Assembly (NCBI GenBank): GCA_963277665.1
Contig: OY728122.1
Coordinates: 1,543,508,868 to 1,543,572,867, forward strand
DNA length: 64,000 nucleotides
Direction of reading: 5' to 3'
From: Viscum album
Lineage: Eukaryota > Streptophyta > Magnoliopsida > Santalales > Viscaceae
The notes beneath the pieces were generated by a model. That model was not told where the DNA came from. It worked only from the letters and a program-made list of their open reading frames with translations, and searched no databases. Position numbers and translations under genes: made by a program. Positions 25,022 through 38,839 of this stretch are shown here, piece after piece; positions within the stretch are counted from its first letter, which is position 1; each line of letters opens with the position of its first letter.

Positions 25022-26479
25022 TGGCCTTAAGTGACATCCCTAAGGCACAAAAGGCTAGAAATAAATTCCAATGGATTCATTTTCAATGGGGGATGTTTTT
25101 TTTTGAATATAGAACAACCAAAAAAAATTTATAATACAAAATGGACCATTAAATAATGCATGATATCAATGAAAGACAACTCATGAATTATATTTATATC
25201 AAAACCAACTATAAATTGTACCACTATAGAAGACCACAAGACATAAAATTACATAATAGAAGAATAAAAGACCTAAAACAACTCAATAAAAACCACATAT
25301 TCAAAGGATCCAACAATCTCCAAGCTTCAACTTCACACACATCCAAATTATAACTAAGTACCACTAGAGAAGGGGGAAAATTTACCATTTCCCATGTCCT
25401 GATAGACAATATTTTCAAAAGAACCAAATTTCCAAAGTATGGGTGAGTAATGAAACTCTGTAGATTTTCCCCAAATTAGATCCCTATAGGATAGAAAAAT
25501 TTATCACATTTATATATAAATATTCATATAAAAGAATTGAACAAATTATAAAAAGGCTAAGTAATTCAATACAAAATTAGTTTTCCATACTAAAACTGTT
25601 TTCTCAAAACCAACCAATTTCCATGGAAGGAAACATTAAAATACCTTAATACCATTTCAAAAGTTCCATTTTTTCCTAACCATTACATTATATTTATCCA
25701 AACATCCAACCATTCTAAAAAACATATACCTCCCTATACTCATGAGTGGCGAGTCATCCTTTCTCTAACATGTCACATAATGAACCATTTGACAGGTGAA
25801 ATCCATGACCATTATCTATACTATTAATGATGGGGAAGACTTGTTACCCTTATCTATATCTAATTTACATAAACACACACAACCATTTTTCAAAAAACCA
25901 ATGTCACTATAACCATTTCAACCATTTCAATAAAACCATTATTTTATTGAAAAAATTTCAAAATATTGATTTCAATAAAACTGACATTTTATTAAAAACA
26001 TTTTCCATTCAAAAAAATAAATAAACATTTTTAAATCAATTTTACAATTTCAATTTACTAAAAAATTCCAAATTTATAAAATTCTATAATCAATCACTGA
26101 AGACTATTTCCAACTAGCAATTCACCTAAATTTCATAACAAATTTCAATCAAAACAATCAATTTTAATTTAAGACTTCAGGGTTTAATAATATGAGTCAA
26201 GAGTGAAGCCATCTACCTTGGAATTTTTTGTGAAAATGAAGGACACTAAAATTCCAACAAAACAGAGTTACATATAAAAAAATACACCTTATTTCTCTTC
26301 CCCTATTAGAAAAAAGATCAAATATAAACCTATTTGGCATCAAATACCTTTGATATATCAACAATGGAACTAGATCTAATAAAAAGGGAGGGAGAAATTT
26401 AGTTCTACAAAAACCACTAAAAAAAACCATAAATTATGACTTACTAAGATAGCTAGGCTTCAACTCCCCTAGAAATGCT
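25022..26479. other. Unassigned, possibly D 3' LTR body
   Basis: The sequence is AT-rich with no readable coding. It lies just downstream, on the minus strand, of the first 335 bases of D's 3' LTR, so LTR body is the natural reading, but similarity to 11781-15500 is not evident by eye. Runs such as ACCATTTCAACCATTTCAATAAAACC near 25910 are low complexity. Confidence 0.35.
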
Positions 26480-26814
26480 TTTATACACAGTTTCTAGTAT
26501 GAGTATCATGGTTTCCACTAACCATGCATTGACCCCGAACCTTTAGAAAATCCCCCCAAAAAATGCCAAAAATATTCCAAACCCTCTCAAACTTCTCCCA
26601 AACACTTTTTATACATAAAATGAAAAAAATAAATGTTACTTATATGAAATTACAGGTGCTGGAGACCCTTTTCTCCTTTTTAATTCCCCAAACACTTTAA
26701 ACTACCCTAAGTCCACTCATACTCCTTAGAAATATTTCATTAATCATTATAAAAGGACATATCCAAAAATTTAAACAAGAATATACCTCCTTAAAAGGTA
26801 TAGATTTTATAATA
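26480..26814 (-). repeat. Element D 3' LTR, start (first copy)
   Basis: The LTR begins on the minus strand at 26814 (TATTATAAAATC, a decayed TG start) after a short purine-rich stretch. The first 170 bases match the outer end of the D 5' LTR at 15867-15700. From 26480 upward the sequence is repeated at 32180-32507, so 26480 marks the left edge of the older duplication. Confidence 0.62.
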
Positions 26815-29143
26815 TCCACATTATATAAAATCTTGTCCTCAATCTACATTCCCCCACACCATTAAGCCTCCATAGAAAAAAAATCAATCCACCAAACTCA
26901 AATATCCTCCTCCATTTTCAATTTTTTCTCTTGAATGTTACCATACCGACACAACACTCAAAACAATGGTGTGGTATTACCCCAAAAAATATTTTCCCTA
27001 CAATACATAACACAAACATGATTCTACTTAGAGGATTTTTTATCCACAAGCACCAAATGATCAACATAAATCACATGATAAGGGCTAGGGTGATAATTTT
27101 GATGTGGTGACACATTAAAACATCAAGAATACAACCATTCCACTATGAATATAAAATCTTTATGCCACCTATCTTATAATACCCCAAATCTCAAATAGCC
27201 CACATACCTAGGTTCTAACTTTCACAATTTTTGAATTCGATGGTGACCCAATCTTGGTGAAACCTTAAGAAACACATGACCACAAAATTTAAATTCAATA
27301 GGTTGAAGACCTCAATCTATGCCTTCAATCTACTCCAAGATATAACTATACACTACATAATCTTCCAAAAAATCTATAATGTATCCTCTATGTGACTTTG
27401 TCCCAATAAATCTGATTCCCCAAATTACATCCAACATAGGGGAAATCTACATGGCCTACCATAGAGCGCCTAATATGCTTCTATATGAATATTCACCTAA
27501 CAATTTCCATTATAGGTGTACTAAAAAATTGCTATGTGTTTCTCCAATGAAGCAAAAATGTCTAAGATACATTCCCTAAACATGTCCCTTAGCATTTGGT
27601 TAGTACATTTTGATTTCCCTTCCTTCTATTTGTGGAAAGATATACTAAAAAAAGACTCGGCCAATTACTTCTAAAAAATTTTCTAGAAGTGAAATGTAAA
27701 ACATAGATAATGATCTTAAACAATACTCCCAGCAACCCCATGTACACATACTATCTCCCAAATATAAAAGTCACCCAACTGGACAACATTGAAAGTATCT
27801 CATATCAGACATAAGTGTGCTACCTTGGTCAAATAATCTACAATTACCCATTTTTCACCATTCTTATAAGGCATCCTCAAAATTCCCACCCAATTTTTTT
27901 TGAAACTTTCTTCTCTTTTCCATTTATGAATGGTTAATGGTTGTGAAAGCCCAGTACGACACAGATTCTTAGCCTTTAATTACAGACATGTGTTGCATCA
28001 TGTCACGAATTCTACAATCTCCTTTTTTAATACCAACCACCAATACTATCTATGAATATAGAGATACATTTTTGTCAAACTAGGGTGTATCTTCAACTCT
28101 ATGGCATGAAAATAAAACATTAATAATCATATATACAGGTAAGCCTACCTATATGACCATGAAAAATAATTATCTCATCATCATCAATAGTCAAATAAGA
28201 AGGTGGCTCCCCACTTTCAAAACAATCTCCCAAGGCTATAAATTATGAATCCTCACACTACCTTATCTTAACATTATTTATAAGAGAGGTATCAATATAA
28301 ATAAAATGATTTTAATCGGCTCATTTTCCCATTGAACACAAATATACATCTTAATTAAGAAAGACATCATCTTCCACTCAAAACTAGACACTTGAACATT
28401 TTGAGTACGTGTTTTTCGACTGAATGCATTAGCAACACCTTTTCCATTACCCTATATAATGAATAACTTAGATACTAAAAAATACATGTAGTAAACCCTT
28501 TTACACAACCTAAATTCAAATCACATTGTGAAAATATGTATTTCAGGCTCTCACGGTTAGTATAAATGTCAAAATTTTAACTCAAAATACAATGCCCTCA
28601 ATATTTTTGGGTACAAACCACTACATTCAACGTGAGATCATGTGTAGGATAGTTTTTTTCATGTGGATTCAACTACCATGATCCATACTCCATGTTAGAA
28701 AAGTTTTTTATGAACCTTAAATAATAACCATATAATAATAAAAATATTTTAATATAAAAAACAGTCATGTGATGATCCAATGAGACCACTTCTTCAACCT
28801 TTTCTCGGTCCACTAAAATACCTTCTTCTGAGGCAATGTTAGGCAATAAATGATACTTGTCGATCCCTAAATGAAAACTTTATATATTTAAATAAATCCA
28901 AAGTTTTATTAGTGTACACAAGATGATGTGATGATACATTATATGATCTTCATGTGTTTGGGAGTACATTGTGAGGTCATCTACAAAATCAACCACAAAC
29001 TGATCCCAGTGTGGGTAAAGGATTCTATTTTTCAATGTCATAAACATAATAATATCATTCATAAAACCTAAATTCATTAATAAGAACTCATAAAAATCAT
29101 ACCTAATCCAAATATCAGTTCACAATATATTTTATGTTCTCAC
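26815..29143 (-). pseudogene. Element D pol: RT end, RNase H, integrase, chromodomain-like end (first copy)
   Basis: Domains read on the minus strand. RT with FVDDL is at 28973-28994 and decayed RNase H at about 28400-28660. The integrase zinc region (IHPSLTKMYL, later C-x-x-C) is at about 27950-28090. The integrase core has VIVDYLTKVAH near 27826-27860, FTSRKF near 27675, and ALYGRPCRFPLCW at about 27431-27470. The C-terminal segment has GHVFLKVSPR at about 27240, then a degraded chromodomain-type tail near 26880-27080. Many stops are present. The RT stops at the truncated E LTR exactly where E sits in the other copies. Confidence 0.86.
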
Positions 29144-32100
29144 TCTAATGAACCTGACACTAGTAACCCAATGTGGTGCCTATTTTATTACATTGACATA
29201 GTTACAAACGGTCCAATCTAAAGGGAATGATCAGTTTAGAAGTTTTGTAGAACTAAATATATACTCGATACACATTTTACATTGGTAATATAAAATAAAA
29301 CATAATACACTAGAAAATAAAATGAACTGTATCTTTGAAAACTCATTTAGTGATTTCATCTTCATCTACACAAGAAAAGAAACCAAAATTAGTGTGAGTT
29401 AAAATTTTACATACATAATAAGCCATTATTAATTAATAAATAATAATAAATAAGAAATTTTAAATGAATTAACACACATTACATTTATCCCATAACATGA
29501 CTATTATAATTAGATAGCATATAATAAATATGGAAATGTAAATAACTGAAAACACATTCCATTTAGTCAATATTTGAGAACAAAATATATCAAGATATAA
29601 TATAAAAGAGAAAATATCATGCACAATAATTATGACTATATTATAAATTAATTAAATTATTAATTATTATATGCATGATATGAGGAATCATGATACTTCT
29701 ACCGTCAAGAACTATCTCCAAGAAATTTTAATAATACTAGGTAAAAATCCATCTGATTTGGCCAACTGGTCTGTCCCATAAGAACTATCAATGCATTGTG
29801 GGGATATCTATAATTGGGCCAAAAAATATTTAAATTTCTAAATAATTACTCATCTATCCAACAATATATTTAATTCATGAAAAATTATCCCTTATCATTA
29901 AAGATCTATATTGGTTAAAGGATACAAATTTATCAATATTCCGAAAATAAACATATAACTTTAAAAGAAAAACATATTTGTAAAAAAATGGTATATGGTT
30001 TAGGAAATAATCACATCCATTATAAAATAATGTTTAAATTAAAGATAAATGTAATTTCCAATGAAAAATTATCACAATAAAGTTACTATTTTAAGAGAAT
30101 GTTAACAATCACAAAATAAAGTGAGATTGCACAATGACTTTTACCGCTAAGGTTTATATCAAGTCAAGTCCCCAGGGATGAAATAATTCAAATTAAAACA
30201 TAAAATACCCTGAATTATTAAGTATTCATTACATTACATGTAAAATGGGAATTATGTACACAATATAAAAAAATTTGGGGCACAATAATAAAATATCCCT
30301 AAATAAAGGGAAATCAAGATGAATTCATTTTCCTTGAGTCCCAATCATGTTGCATGTTCTCTACATTCCTTAATAAAAAAATTATGTTAATTATTTACTT
30401 TATTAAGAACCTTATCAAGTTTATAATTCCTCTTATTTCCTTAAAATCATGTAATATAAAATTACATAATCAATTAATTTTCTAATGGGTGTTTTGATGA
30501 TATTTGACTTATGTGTCAAAAATGGATTCTGAAAGTTAATATTGGTCAAAGTGGTAATTATTTCAAAATATATACAATAATAACATTTAAATAATTATCA
30601 TATTTACAACCTTTATATTTTTAATACCAAACATGAAATATGGTTTTGATAAATGAAGTAAGTTACGATCGTAGAGACGGTAGGCCATACGTACATGTTA
30701 GTAATGATTCCATTTTTCAATGATCATTATGGAAAGAAAGTTAGTAATATTTTATATTCCAATAATGATCATAATATAATAAATAAAATATTATTTATTT
30801 AAATATAATTATATATATCACCCTTGTAGTGTGGCTATCAAAATAGGGTCACATCGATTCATGAAGGCAATATTCCACAAGAATCTGAATGATGTTATTA
30901 TATTTATAGAATGATAAATATGTAATTAATATAATAATTATTTAATTTATATGACATATATTAATTAAATTTTGCCTTATCAAATTCCATGTAAATTGCT
31001 AGTGAAAAAATAATCACATCGCTTCGTGTGGCGGTAGTCCACTTTAAAAAAGAGCGACGTTATCGTATCACCTACGAAATGGAAAGTAAAAACAATTATA
31101 TAATATAATGAATAAAGAGGTATAATTGAGTTATTAATATCATATATTTACTTTATATCAATTATTATTCCAAATTATGATAGGTGTTTATGGAAAACAT
31201 GTCACATCGGTCTGAAAAGTGCTAGTTCACCATACACAGGAGCTTGAGAGAAGAGGTTAAGAATATAGGTCATTAAATTAAAATAATAACATATATATAT
31301 ATATATGGTAGATACTACTATTATTATATAATAATAAAGAAATTATATTTTTTTGAGTTAGAATAAGAAGTTAAATAAAAACACCAAGTTAGAAATTTTG
31401 CTTCTTCTAGAACCACCTTTTTAGGGTTATACATAAACTATTACTAGAATGAATTTATTACAAAAACAAATCATATTATAAAGTTATGTGATTTGAGAAG
31501 TTATTTGGGTAGGTATTTTTCTAAAAAAATTGTTTGACATTGTAAAGAAGATAGGATAGTAGGAGACCTTTTATAAGTGAGGATAGTGACACACTTGTTA
31601 TTTTTTTAAAGAAAAATTCCTAACCACATTTTTATCATTTCAAAAAGGATAAAAAATTGTATATTATAGATACTTAGACATGATAAGGTAAAAATATTTC
31701 CGAATAATATATTTTGGAAAAGTTTTTGTGTAGTTTTAATCTTTATGTTTTAGTTTTACCCGTATAGGTCTATTTTTATATTAACCACTGTAATTAATTT
31801 TTACTATCTACACTATCAATTTTGGTCAAAAATTATGTTGAAGTTGTTAGATAATATAAATTAATATGGTTAAAAATAAAGAATAAAATTTTCCAAATTA
31901 CATCCATATAATTTTAATAAATTAATTTTAATTTAATCCCTTAGTAATGAAGAGAAAGTGGGTTCTCAAAGAGAAAATGTTCAAAAGTTTACAATGTTTT
32001 TATATCAAAATTAAAAAGGAAATTGATTACAATGTTATAAATTGTATTAATAGATATATAATTAAACTAATTCTAATTTAAAAATATTTTTAAACATAGT

Positions 32101-32150
32101 TTAACAATATAAATAATTAAAAATTTAGTTTTCACTTAAAATGTTGTTTT
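29144..32150 (-). repeat. Truncated E 3' LTR (third copy)
   Basis: This stretch matches 357-3040 and 35038-37700, including the four GC-richer repeats (about 30660-31230). The left edge is E's LTR end next to the D RT, with the same GTGAG flank (29139-29143). The right edge stops about 440 bp short of the LTR start and passes into D LTR sequence. No purine tract or internal region of E is attached. It is a duplication product, not a solo LTR made by LTR-LTR recombination. Confidence 0.85.
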
Positions 32151-32179
32151 CAATTAAACAAATTTTACCATATCTCTCA
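32148..32179. other. Junction of the older tandem duplication
   Basis: Sequence to the left continues the E LTR (like 37690). Sequence to the right starts the D 3' LTR block (like 26480). About 30 bases match neither parent clearly. This is the breakpoint joining unit 1 to unit 2. Confidence 0.7.
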
Positions 32180-32507
32180 TTATGCACGATTTCTTTTATG
32201 AGTTTCATGGTTTCCACTAACTGTGCACCAAACCTGAACCTTAAGAAAATCCCAGAAAAAATTTCCAAAAAGTTTACAAACCCTCTCAAACTTGTCCCAA
32301 ACACTTTTTATACATAAAATGTATAAAAAACGTTACTTGAAATTACATGTGATAGAGAACCTTTTCTACTTTTTAATTCCCCAAACTCTTTAAATTTCCC
32401 CAAGTCCACTCATCATCCTATGAAATATATCATTAACCATTATAAAAGGACCTATCCAAAAATTTAAACAAAAATGTACAGCCTCAAAAGGTCTAGATTT
32501 TATAATA
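32180..32507 (-). repeat. Element D 3' LTR start (second copy, truncated)
   Basis: Only the first 328 bases of the LTR remain, cut by the duplication junction. The LTR start at 32507 follows the purine tract GGTGGGGA (minus, 32508-32515), better preserved than in the first copy. The sequence then matches 26480-26814. Confidence 0.68.
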
Positions 32508-35037
32508 TCCCCACCATATAAAATTTTGTCCTCATTCTACATTCCCCCACATCATTAAGCCTCCGTAGAAAAAATTTCAATCCACAAAACTCAAATATCC
32601 ACCTCCATTTCCCATTTTTTATCTTGAATGTTTCCATAACGAGACAACACTCAAAACAATGGTGTGGTCTGACCCCAAAAAACATTCTCCCTACAATTCA
32701 TAATACAAACTGGATTCTCCTTGGAGGACGTAATAGCCACAAGCTCCAAATCATCAAAATAAATAACATGATAATGGTCAGGGTGATAATTTTGATGTGG
32801 TGACAAATTAAAAAATCTGAAATACAACCATTACACTATAAATACCAAATAGTTATGCCACTTATCTGATCTTACCCCAAATATAAAATATCCCACATAC
32901 CTGGGTTCTAACTTTGTCTATTTAAAAATTCAATGGTAACCCAATCTTAGTGAAACCTTATAGAACACACGACCACAATATTTAAACTAAATAGGTCAAA
33001 TACGTTGATCTATGTCTTCAATGTACTCCAATATATAACTATACACTTCATAATCAACCAAAAATTCCATAATGTATCCTCTATGAGACTTGGTCCTAAT
33101 AAATCTGATTCCTTAAATAACATCCAATATAGGGGAAATCTACATGGCCTACCATAGAGCACCCAGTATGGTGCCATATGAATATTCACCTAAAAATGGC
33201 TATAACAGGTGAACTCCAAAAGTGATATGTTTTTCTACAAAGATACACCAATGTCTATGGTATATTCCCCAAACATGTCCCTTAGAATTTGGTTAGTACA
33301 TTTTTTCCCATCCTTCAATGTGTGGAAAGATATACAAACAAATTACTAGGCCAATAACTACAAAAAACATTTATAGAAGTGAAATGTAAAACATAGATCA
33401 AGATCTTAAACAATACTCCTAGTAACCCCTTGTGCACATCACATCTCCCAGATATAAAAGTCACCCAACTGGACAACAGTTAAAGTATCTCATATCGAAA
33501 ATAATTGTGCTACCTTGGTCAACTAGTCTACAATCGCCCATTTTTCTCCAATATTATAAGTAATCCTCAAAATTCCCACCCAAAAATCATTGAAAATTTC
33601 TTCCCTTTTCAATTTAAGAATAGTTAATGGTTGTGAAAGTCCAGAAAGACGCTGATTCTGAGCCTTTAATTTTAGACACGTGTTGCATCATGCCACGAAA
33701 CCAACAATCTCATTTTTTTAATCCCAACCACCAATACTATCTCTGAAGATAGAGATACATTTTTTTCAAACTAGGGTGCATCTCCCACTCTGTGGCATAA
33801 AAATAACACATTACTCTTCCCATATACATGTAGGCATAACTACATGACTATGAACATTAATGATCTCGTCCTCATCAATAGTAAACTATGATGGTGGCTC
33901 CCCACTTTCAAAACTATCTCCCAAGGCTATAAATTATGAATCCTCATACAACCATACCATAACATTATTCAGAAGTGAATAATAAATATAAAATAAAATG
34001 CGTGTCATCAGCTCATTATCCCATTGAACACAAATATACATCTTAGGAAATAAATACATTATCTTCCAGTCAGAACTAGACCCTTGAACATTTTGAGTAT
34101 GTTTCATCCGAATGAATGCATATGAAACACGTTTTCCATTCCCATATATGATGTATAACTCAAATTAAAAATAATACTACTACTCAACCCATATCTACTA
34201 CCTAAATTCAAATCAAAATGTGAAAATATGTTTTTTAGGCTCTCATGGTTAGTATAAATGTCAAAATTCTCTCCCAAAAGACAATGGAATTGATATTTTT
34301 GGGTGCAAACCACTACATTCAATGTGAGATCATTTGTAGGATAGTTTCGTTCATGTGGATTCAACTACCATGATCCATACTACATTAATCATTTTTTCTA
34401 TTTCAATAGTTTCCTATGTCAAATCCTATATTCTATATACAACCAAGTATAATGCATACCAGGAATGAGAAAGTTCAAGATCAATGTAGTGGTCAACCTT
34501 TTCTTCAACTTCTTAAAATAATTCTAACATGCTTCAAGACCCAATTTTTTTAACTTTATTAGTCTATCCCAAGAGTTGGGATTCCATGTGAGAAAAGTTT
34601 TTGAGGAACTTTCAATAATAACCTTTTAATCCTAAAAGTATCTTAAACACAAAAAGATTCATGCACTGATCCAATGAAACCACTTCTTCAACCTTTTATG
34701 TGTCCACTGAAATACCCTCTTCTGATGTAATGTTACCCAATAAATGATACTTGTAGATCAATAAATGAAGACTTGATATATTGAAATAACTACATCATTT
34801 TATTAGTGTACACAAGATGATCTGATAATGCATGACATGATCTTCATGAGTTTGAGAGTACACGGGGAGGTCATCTACAAAATCATCCACAAACAGATCC
34901 CTATATGGGTGAAGGATTCAGTTTTTCAATGTAAAAAACATAATAAGATCATTCATAAAACCTAAATTCGTTAATAAAAACTCATAAAAAACATACATAA
35001 TCTGAAAATTAGTTTACAATATATTTTGTGGTATCAC
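32508..35037 (-). pseudogene. Element D pol: RT end to integrase (second copy)
   Basis: The domain order on the minus strand is as in the first copy. The RT end with FVDD is at about 34868-34890. RNase H is at 34104-34364 (NPHERNYPTNDL, then YTNHESLKNIF). The integrase zinc region is at about 33650-33790 and the integrase LYG-x-P/CW motif at about 33123-33165. The C-terminal tail reaches to about 32560. Broken by stops. The RT N-terminal half is 18.7 kb away at 53749-54415, beyond E2. Confidence 0.86.
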
Positions 35038-38000
35038 TCTAATTACCCCGACACTAGTAACCCAATGAAATGCTTCTTTTATTACATTGACATAGATACA
35101 TATTGTCCAAACTAAAATGAATTATCAGTTTAGTAGTTTTGGAGAACCAGATATATACTCAATACACATTTTACATTGGGAATATAAAATAAAACATAAT
35201 ACACTACAAAATAAAATGAACTGTATCCTTCAAAACTAATTTAGTGATTTCTTCATCATCTCCTAGAGAAAAGAAACAAAAATAAGTGTGAGTTTTAATG
35301 TTACATACATAAGAAGATATCATTAATTAATAAATAATAATCAATATAAAATGTTAAATAAATAAACACACATTCCATTTAATCCATTACATGACAATTA
35401 AAATTAGATAGCATAAAATAAATATGGAAATGTAAATAACTGAAAACACATTCTATTTAATCAATAATTGTGATCAAAATATATCAAGAGATAATATCAA
35501 AGAGAAAATATCATGCACAATAGTTATGACTATATTATAAATTAATTAAATTATTAATTATTGGATGTGATGATATGAGGAATCAGGATACTTCTACTAT
35601 CAAGAACATTATTCAAGATAGTTTAAAACTAGTCGGTAAAAAACCGTCTGATTTGGCCAACTGGTCTATCCCATTAGAACTATCAAGGCATCATGGGGAT
35701 ATCTATAACTGGGAAAAAATATCTACATGTCCAAATAATTCAAATTAAAAACTTAAAATACCATGAATTATTATGTATTCATTGCATTACATCCAAAATG
35801 GGAATTATGTTCACCATATAAAAGAAATTTGGTGCACAATAATAAAATATCCTTGAATGAAGGGAAATCGAGATGAATTCATTTTCCTTGAGTCCGACTC
35901 ATCATGCATGTTCTCTATATTCCTGAATAATAAAATTATGTTAATTATTTACTTTATTAATAACCTTATCAAGTTTATTATTCCTCTTATTCACTTAATA
36001 TCATGTTATGTACAATTACTTAATCAATTAATTTTCTGTTGGTTGTTTTGATAATATTTGACTTCTGTATCAAAAATGACTTATGAAATCTAATATTGGT
36101 CAAAGTGGAAATTATTTAAAAAAATATAAAATAATAATCTTTTAATAATTATCTTATTTAAACCCTTTATAAGTTTAATACCAAACATGAAATATGGTTT
36201 TGATAAATGAAGTAAGTTACGATCGTAGAGATAGTAGGCCATACGTGCACATTAGTAATGTTTCAATTTTTCAATGGTAATTATGGAAAGAAAGTAAGTA
36301 ATATTTTATATTCAAATAATAATCATAATATCATAAATAAAATATTATTTATTTAAATATAATTATATATTTCACCCATGTGGTGTGGCTATCAAAATAG
36401 AGTCTCATCGATTTGTGAAGGCAGTAGTCCACCTGAATATGAATGATTTTATTATATTTATAGAATGATAAATATGTTATTAATATCATAATTATTTAAT
36501 TTATATTACATATATTTATTATCTTTATACTTATCAAATTCAATTTAAATTTTTAGTGAAAAAAGAATCACATCGCTTCGCGTGGCGGTAGTCCATTTTA
36601 CACATGAGCGACCTTATCGTATCCCCTACGAAATGGAAAGCAAAGATGTTTATACAATATAATGAATAAATAGGTATAATTAAGTTATTAATATCATATA
36701 TATAATTTATATCCACTATCATTCCAAATCATGATAGGTGTTGATGGAAAACGTGTCACATTAGTTTGTAAGGTGCTAGTTCACCGTACAGAGGAGCGTT
36801 GCTATTGTTACCCATTTAAGGGAAGTGGTGATAAATATAGGTCATTAAAATAAAATAATAACATATCTAAATATGGTAGATACTATTACTATTATATAAT
36901 CATAAATAAATAATATTTTTTGGATTTATAATAAGAAATTAAATAAAAACACCTAGTTAAGAATTTTTCTTCTTCTAGATCCACCTTTTTTGGGTTATAC
37001 ATAAAGTATTACTAGAATGAATTTATTACAAAAACAACTCATAGTATGAGGTTATGAAATTTGGGAATTTATTTGGTAGGTATGTTTTTAAACCAAATAG
37101 TTTGACATTGTGAAGAAGATAGGATAGTAGGTGACCTTTTATAAGTGAGGATAGTGACAAACTTGTTATTTTTTAAATAAAAAATGTGAAACCACATTTT
37201 TCACAATTCAAAAAGGGTAAAAAATGGAATATTCTAGATAATTAGTAATTATAATGTCAAATTATTTACTGATAATATATTTTTTAAAATATTTTGGGTA
37301 ATTTTAATCCTTATGTTTTAGTTTTACCTGTATAGGTCTATTTTTACATTAACCACTGTAATTAATTTTTACTATCTACACTATATATTTTGGCTAAAAA
37401 TTATATTAAAGTTATTAGATAATATAAATTATTATGGTTCAAAATAAAGTATCAATTTTTTCCAAATTACAACCATATAATTTAAATAAATTAATTTGAT
37501 GTTAATCCCTCAGGCATGAAGAGAAAGTGGATTCTCAAAGAGAAAATGTTCAAAAGGTTACAAAGTTTTTATATCGAAATTAAATATGAAATTGATTACA
37601 ATGATATAAATTGTATTAATAGATATATAATTTAAATAATTTTACTTTAAAAATAATTTTAAATATTGTTTAACAATATCAATAATTAAAACAAAATGGT
37701 AGTTTTCAATTAAAATGTAGTATTTTTCACTATTCATCAAAAAATGAAATATTTCAAAAAAAAGTAAAATTCAACCTAAGATGATTTTGATATGATTATT
37801 TAGAAAATGAATTTTATTTTATCAAATAAATTTTCTAAATTTTTTAAAAATTCATTTTAAATTATGCATGTAATTTCCAACTAAGCTCCCTTTTTGAAAA
37901 GGTACAGATTTTTAGAAAAAATTTATTTTTCATTCAAATGATTATTATATTTATTTATAATCCATAGATAAAATATTAACAAGTTTAAACTATATATTCT

Positions 38001-38168
38001 TTTTTCCATACATGAAAATTTATTATATAGGTTAAAATTGAAATGTTTAAATAATATTTTAATAGAGTATCTCATTTTGTTTAGACCTGATGTTGCATGC
38101 AACTCAAGTTATCAAGGAAATTAAACTTAATTTAAAAGAAATATTTTGTAAAGTCTAGTGGTGTTACA
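35038..38168 (-). repeat. E2 3' LTR
   Basis: The start on the minus strand is TGTAACAC at 38168, after a purine tract; the end is near 35038 beside GTGAT. It is collinear with 357-3486 and nearly the same length (3,131 against 3,130 bp). It carries the same four GC-richer repeats (about 36220-36830). The CACGTG palindrome of E1 is CGCGTG here. Confidence 0.87.
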
Positions 38169-38182
38169 TTATCCCCTCCTGT

Positions 38183-38598
38183 AAAACCATCTTTGTCAAA
38201 ATTTCATAGATATTATCTTTTAAATAGATGAGGGTAGTCATTCTTTATAACATCCTCTCGATCCCATGTTGCTTCTTCTATTTTGTGATTTCTTCAAACT
38301 ACCTTTACTATATGAGTCATCCAATTCATCAATAATTTCTATCTAGTATCAATAATGGGTTCTCCATATTAAGAAAGATCAAGTTCAAATTTTATTTCAT
38401 CCTAGGTGATTACATTCATCGGGTCTGGCATGTACTTCCATAACAATGATATATGAAACATGTCATTTACTTTTGAGAGACTTGGTTGTGTTTCAAAATG
38501 ACAAGTAACCTATATGATTACATATAAGATTTAATATTGTATAATGTATATTGGGATCAGTTTTCCTTTCTTAATGAACTTTATGACATCGTTCCATT
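38183..38598 (-). pseudogene. E2 pol C-terminal end (integrase C-terminus and chromodomain)
   Basis: The minus strand gives part of the integrase C-terminal region, then the HVISL-x-x-x-YMPDP stretch and the chromodomain end with ATWDRED (about 38223-38274). This segment was joined to 46637 before G inserted. Across the gap the C-terminal segment reads as the family's G-D-x-V-x-L-K-V-S region. Confidence 0.8.
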
Positions 38599-38603
38599 GG
38601 GAT
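38599..38603 (+). other. G target-site duplication, left
   Basis: GGGAT lies directly before the TGTAACGG start of G. The same five bases follow G at 46632-46636. E's integrase sequence rejoins when G and one copy are removed. Confidence 0.9.
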
Positions 38604-38839
38604 TGTAACGGCCCGAAATTTTGAATAAATCTTGTTTCCCAATTTCATGTGTTAATTTATTTTATTTTTATACTCAACAAAAATGTTTTATTTGATAAAC
38701 ATGATTATAATTAAAATGAGACCATTGGGTTCTGACTGTTATATGACCATCGGTCAATATGACCGCTGTGAACAAAATGTTTTTATTATTGTCTCTAAAT
38801 ACAAGTAATATTGGTTAATTGTTATAGAAAGAAGATTTG

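Larger units (their letters stand above)
26480..32150 (+). repeat. Unit 1 of an older ~5.7 kb direct duplication
   Basis: This block (D 3' LTR start, D pol C-terminal part, most of an E LTR) is repeated head to tail at 32180-37700. Its divergence is clearly higher than that of the 34.7 kb duplication. At 28970-29030 I count about 9 differences in 60 bases against 181-240, where copies 1 and 2 differ by 4. It therefore looks older. Confidence 0.85.
32180..37700 (+). repeat. Unit 2 of the older ~5.7 kb direct duplication
   Basis: This unit is the head-to-tail partner of 26480-32150. It contains the D 3' LTR start, the D pol C-terminal part and the first 2.7 kb of E2's 3' LTR. Here the E LTR continues intact to 38168, so this unit preserves the original arrangement on its right side. 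Confidence 0.85.

Noticed and set aside
29144..32150. Solo LTR of E formed by LTR-LTR recombination
   Set aside because: It lacks the LTR's first 440 bp and one flank is D LTR sequence, not the other half of the RT. A duplication breakpoint explains it.
38837..38839. Upstream TTG start for the U3 frame
   Set aside because: The ATG at 38840 aligns with the ATG at 43065 in the other LTR and is the plausible start.
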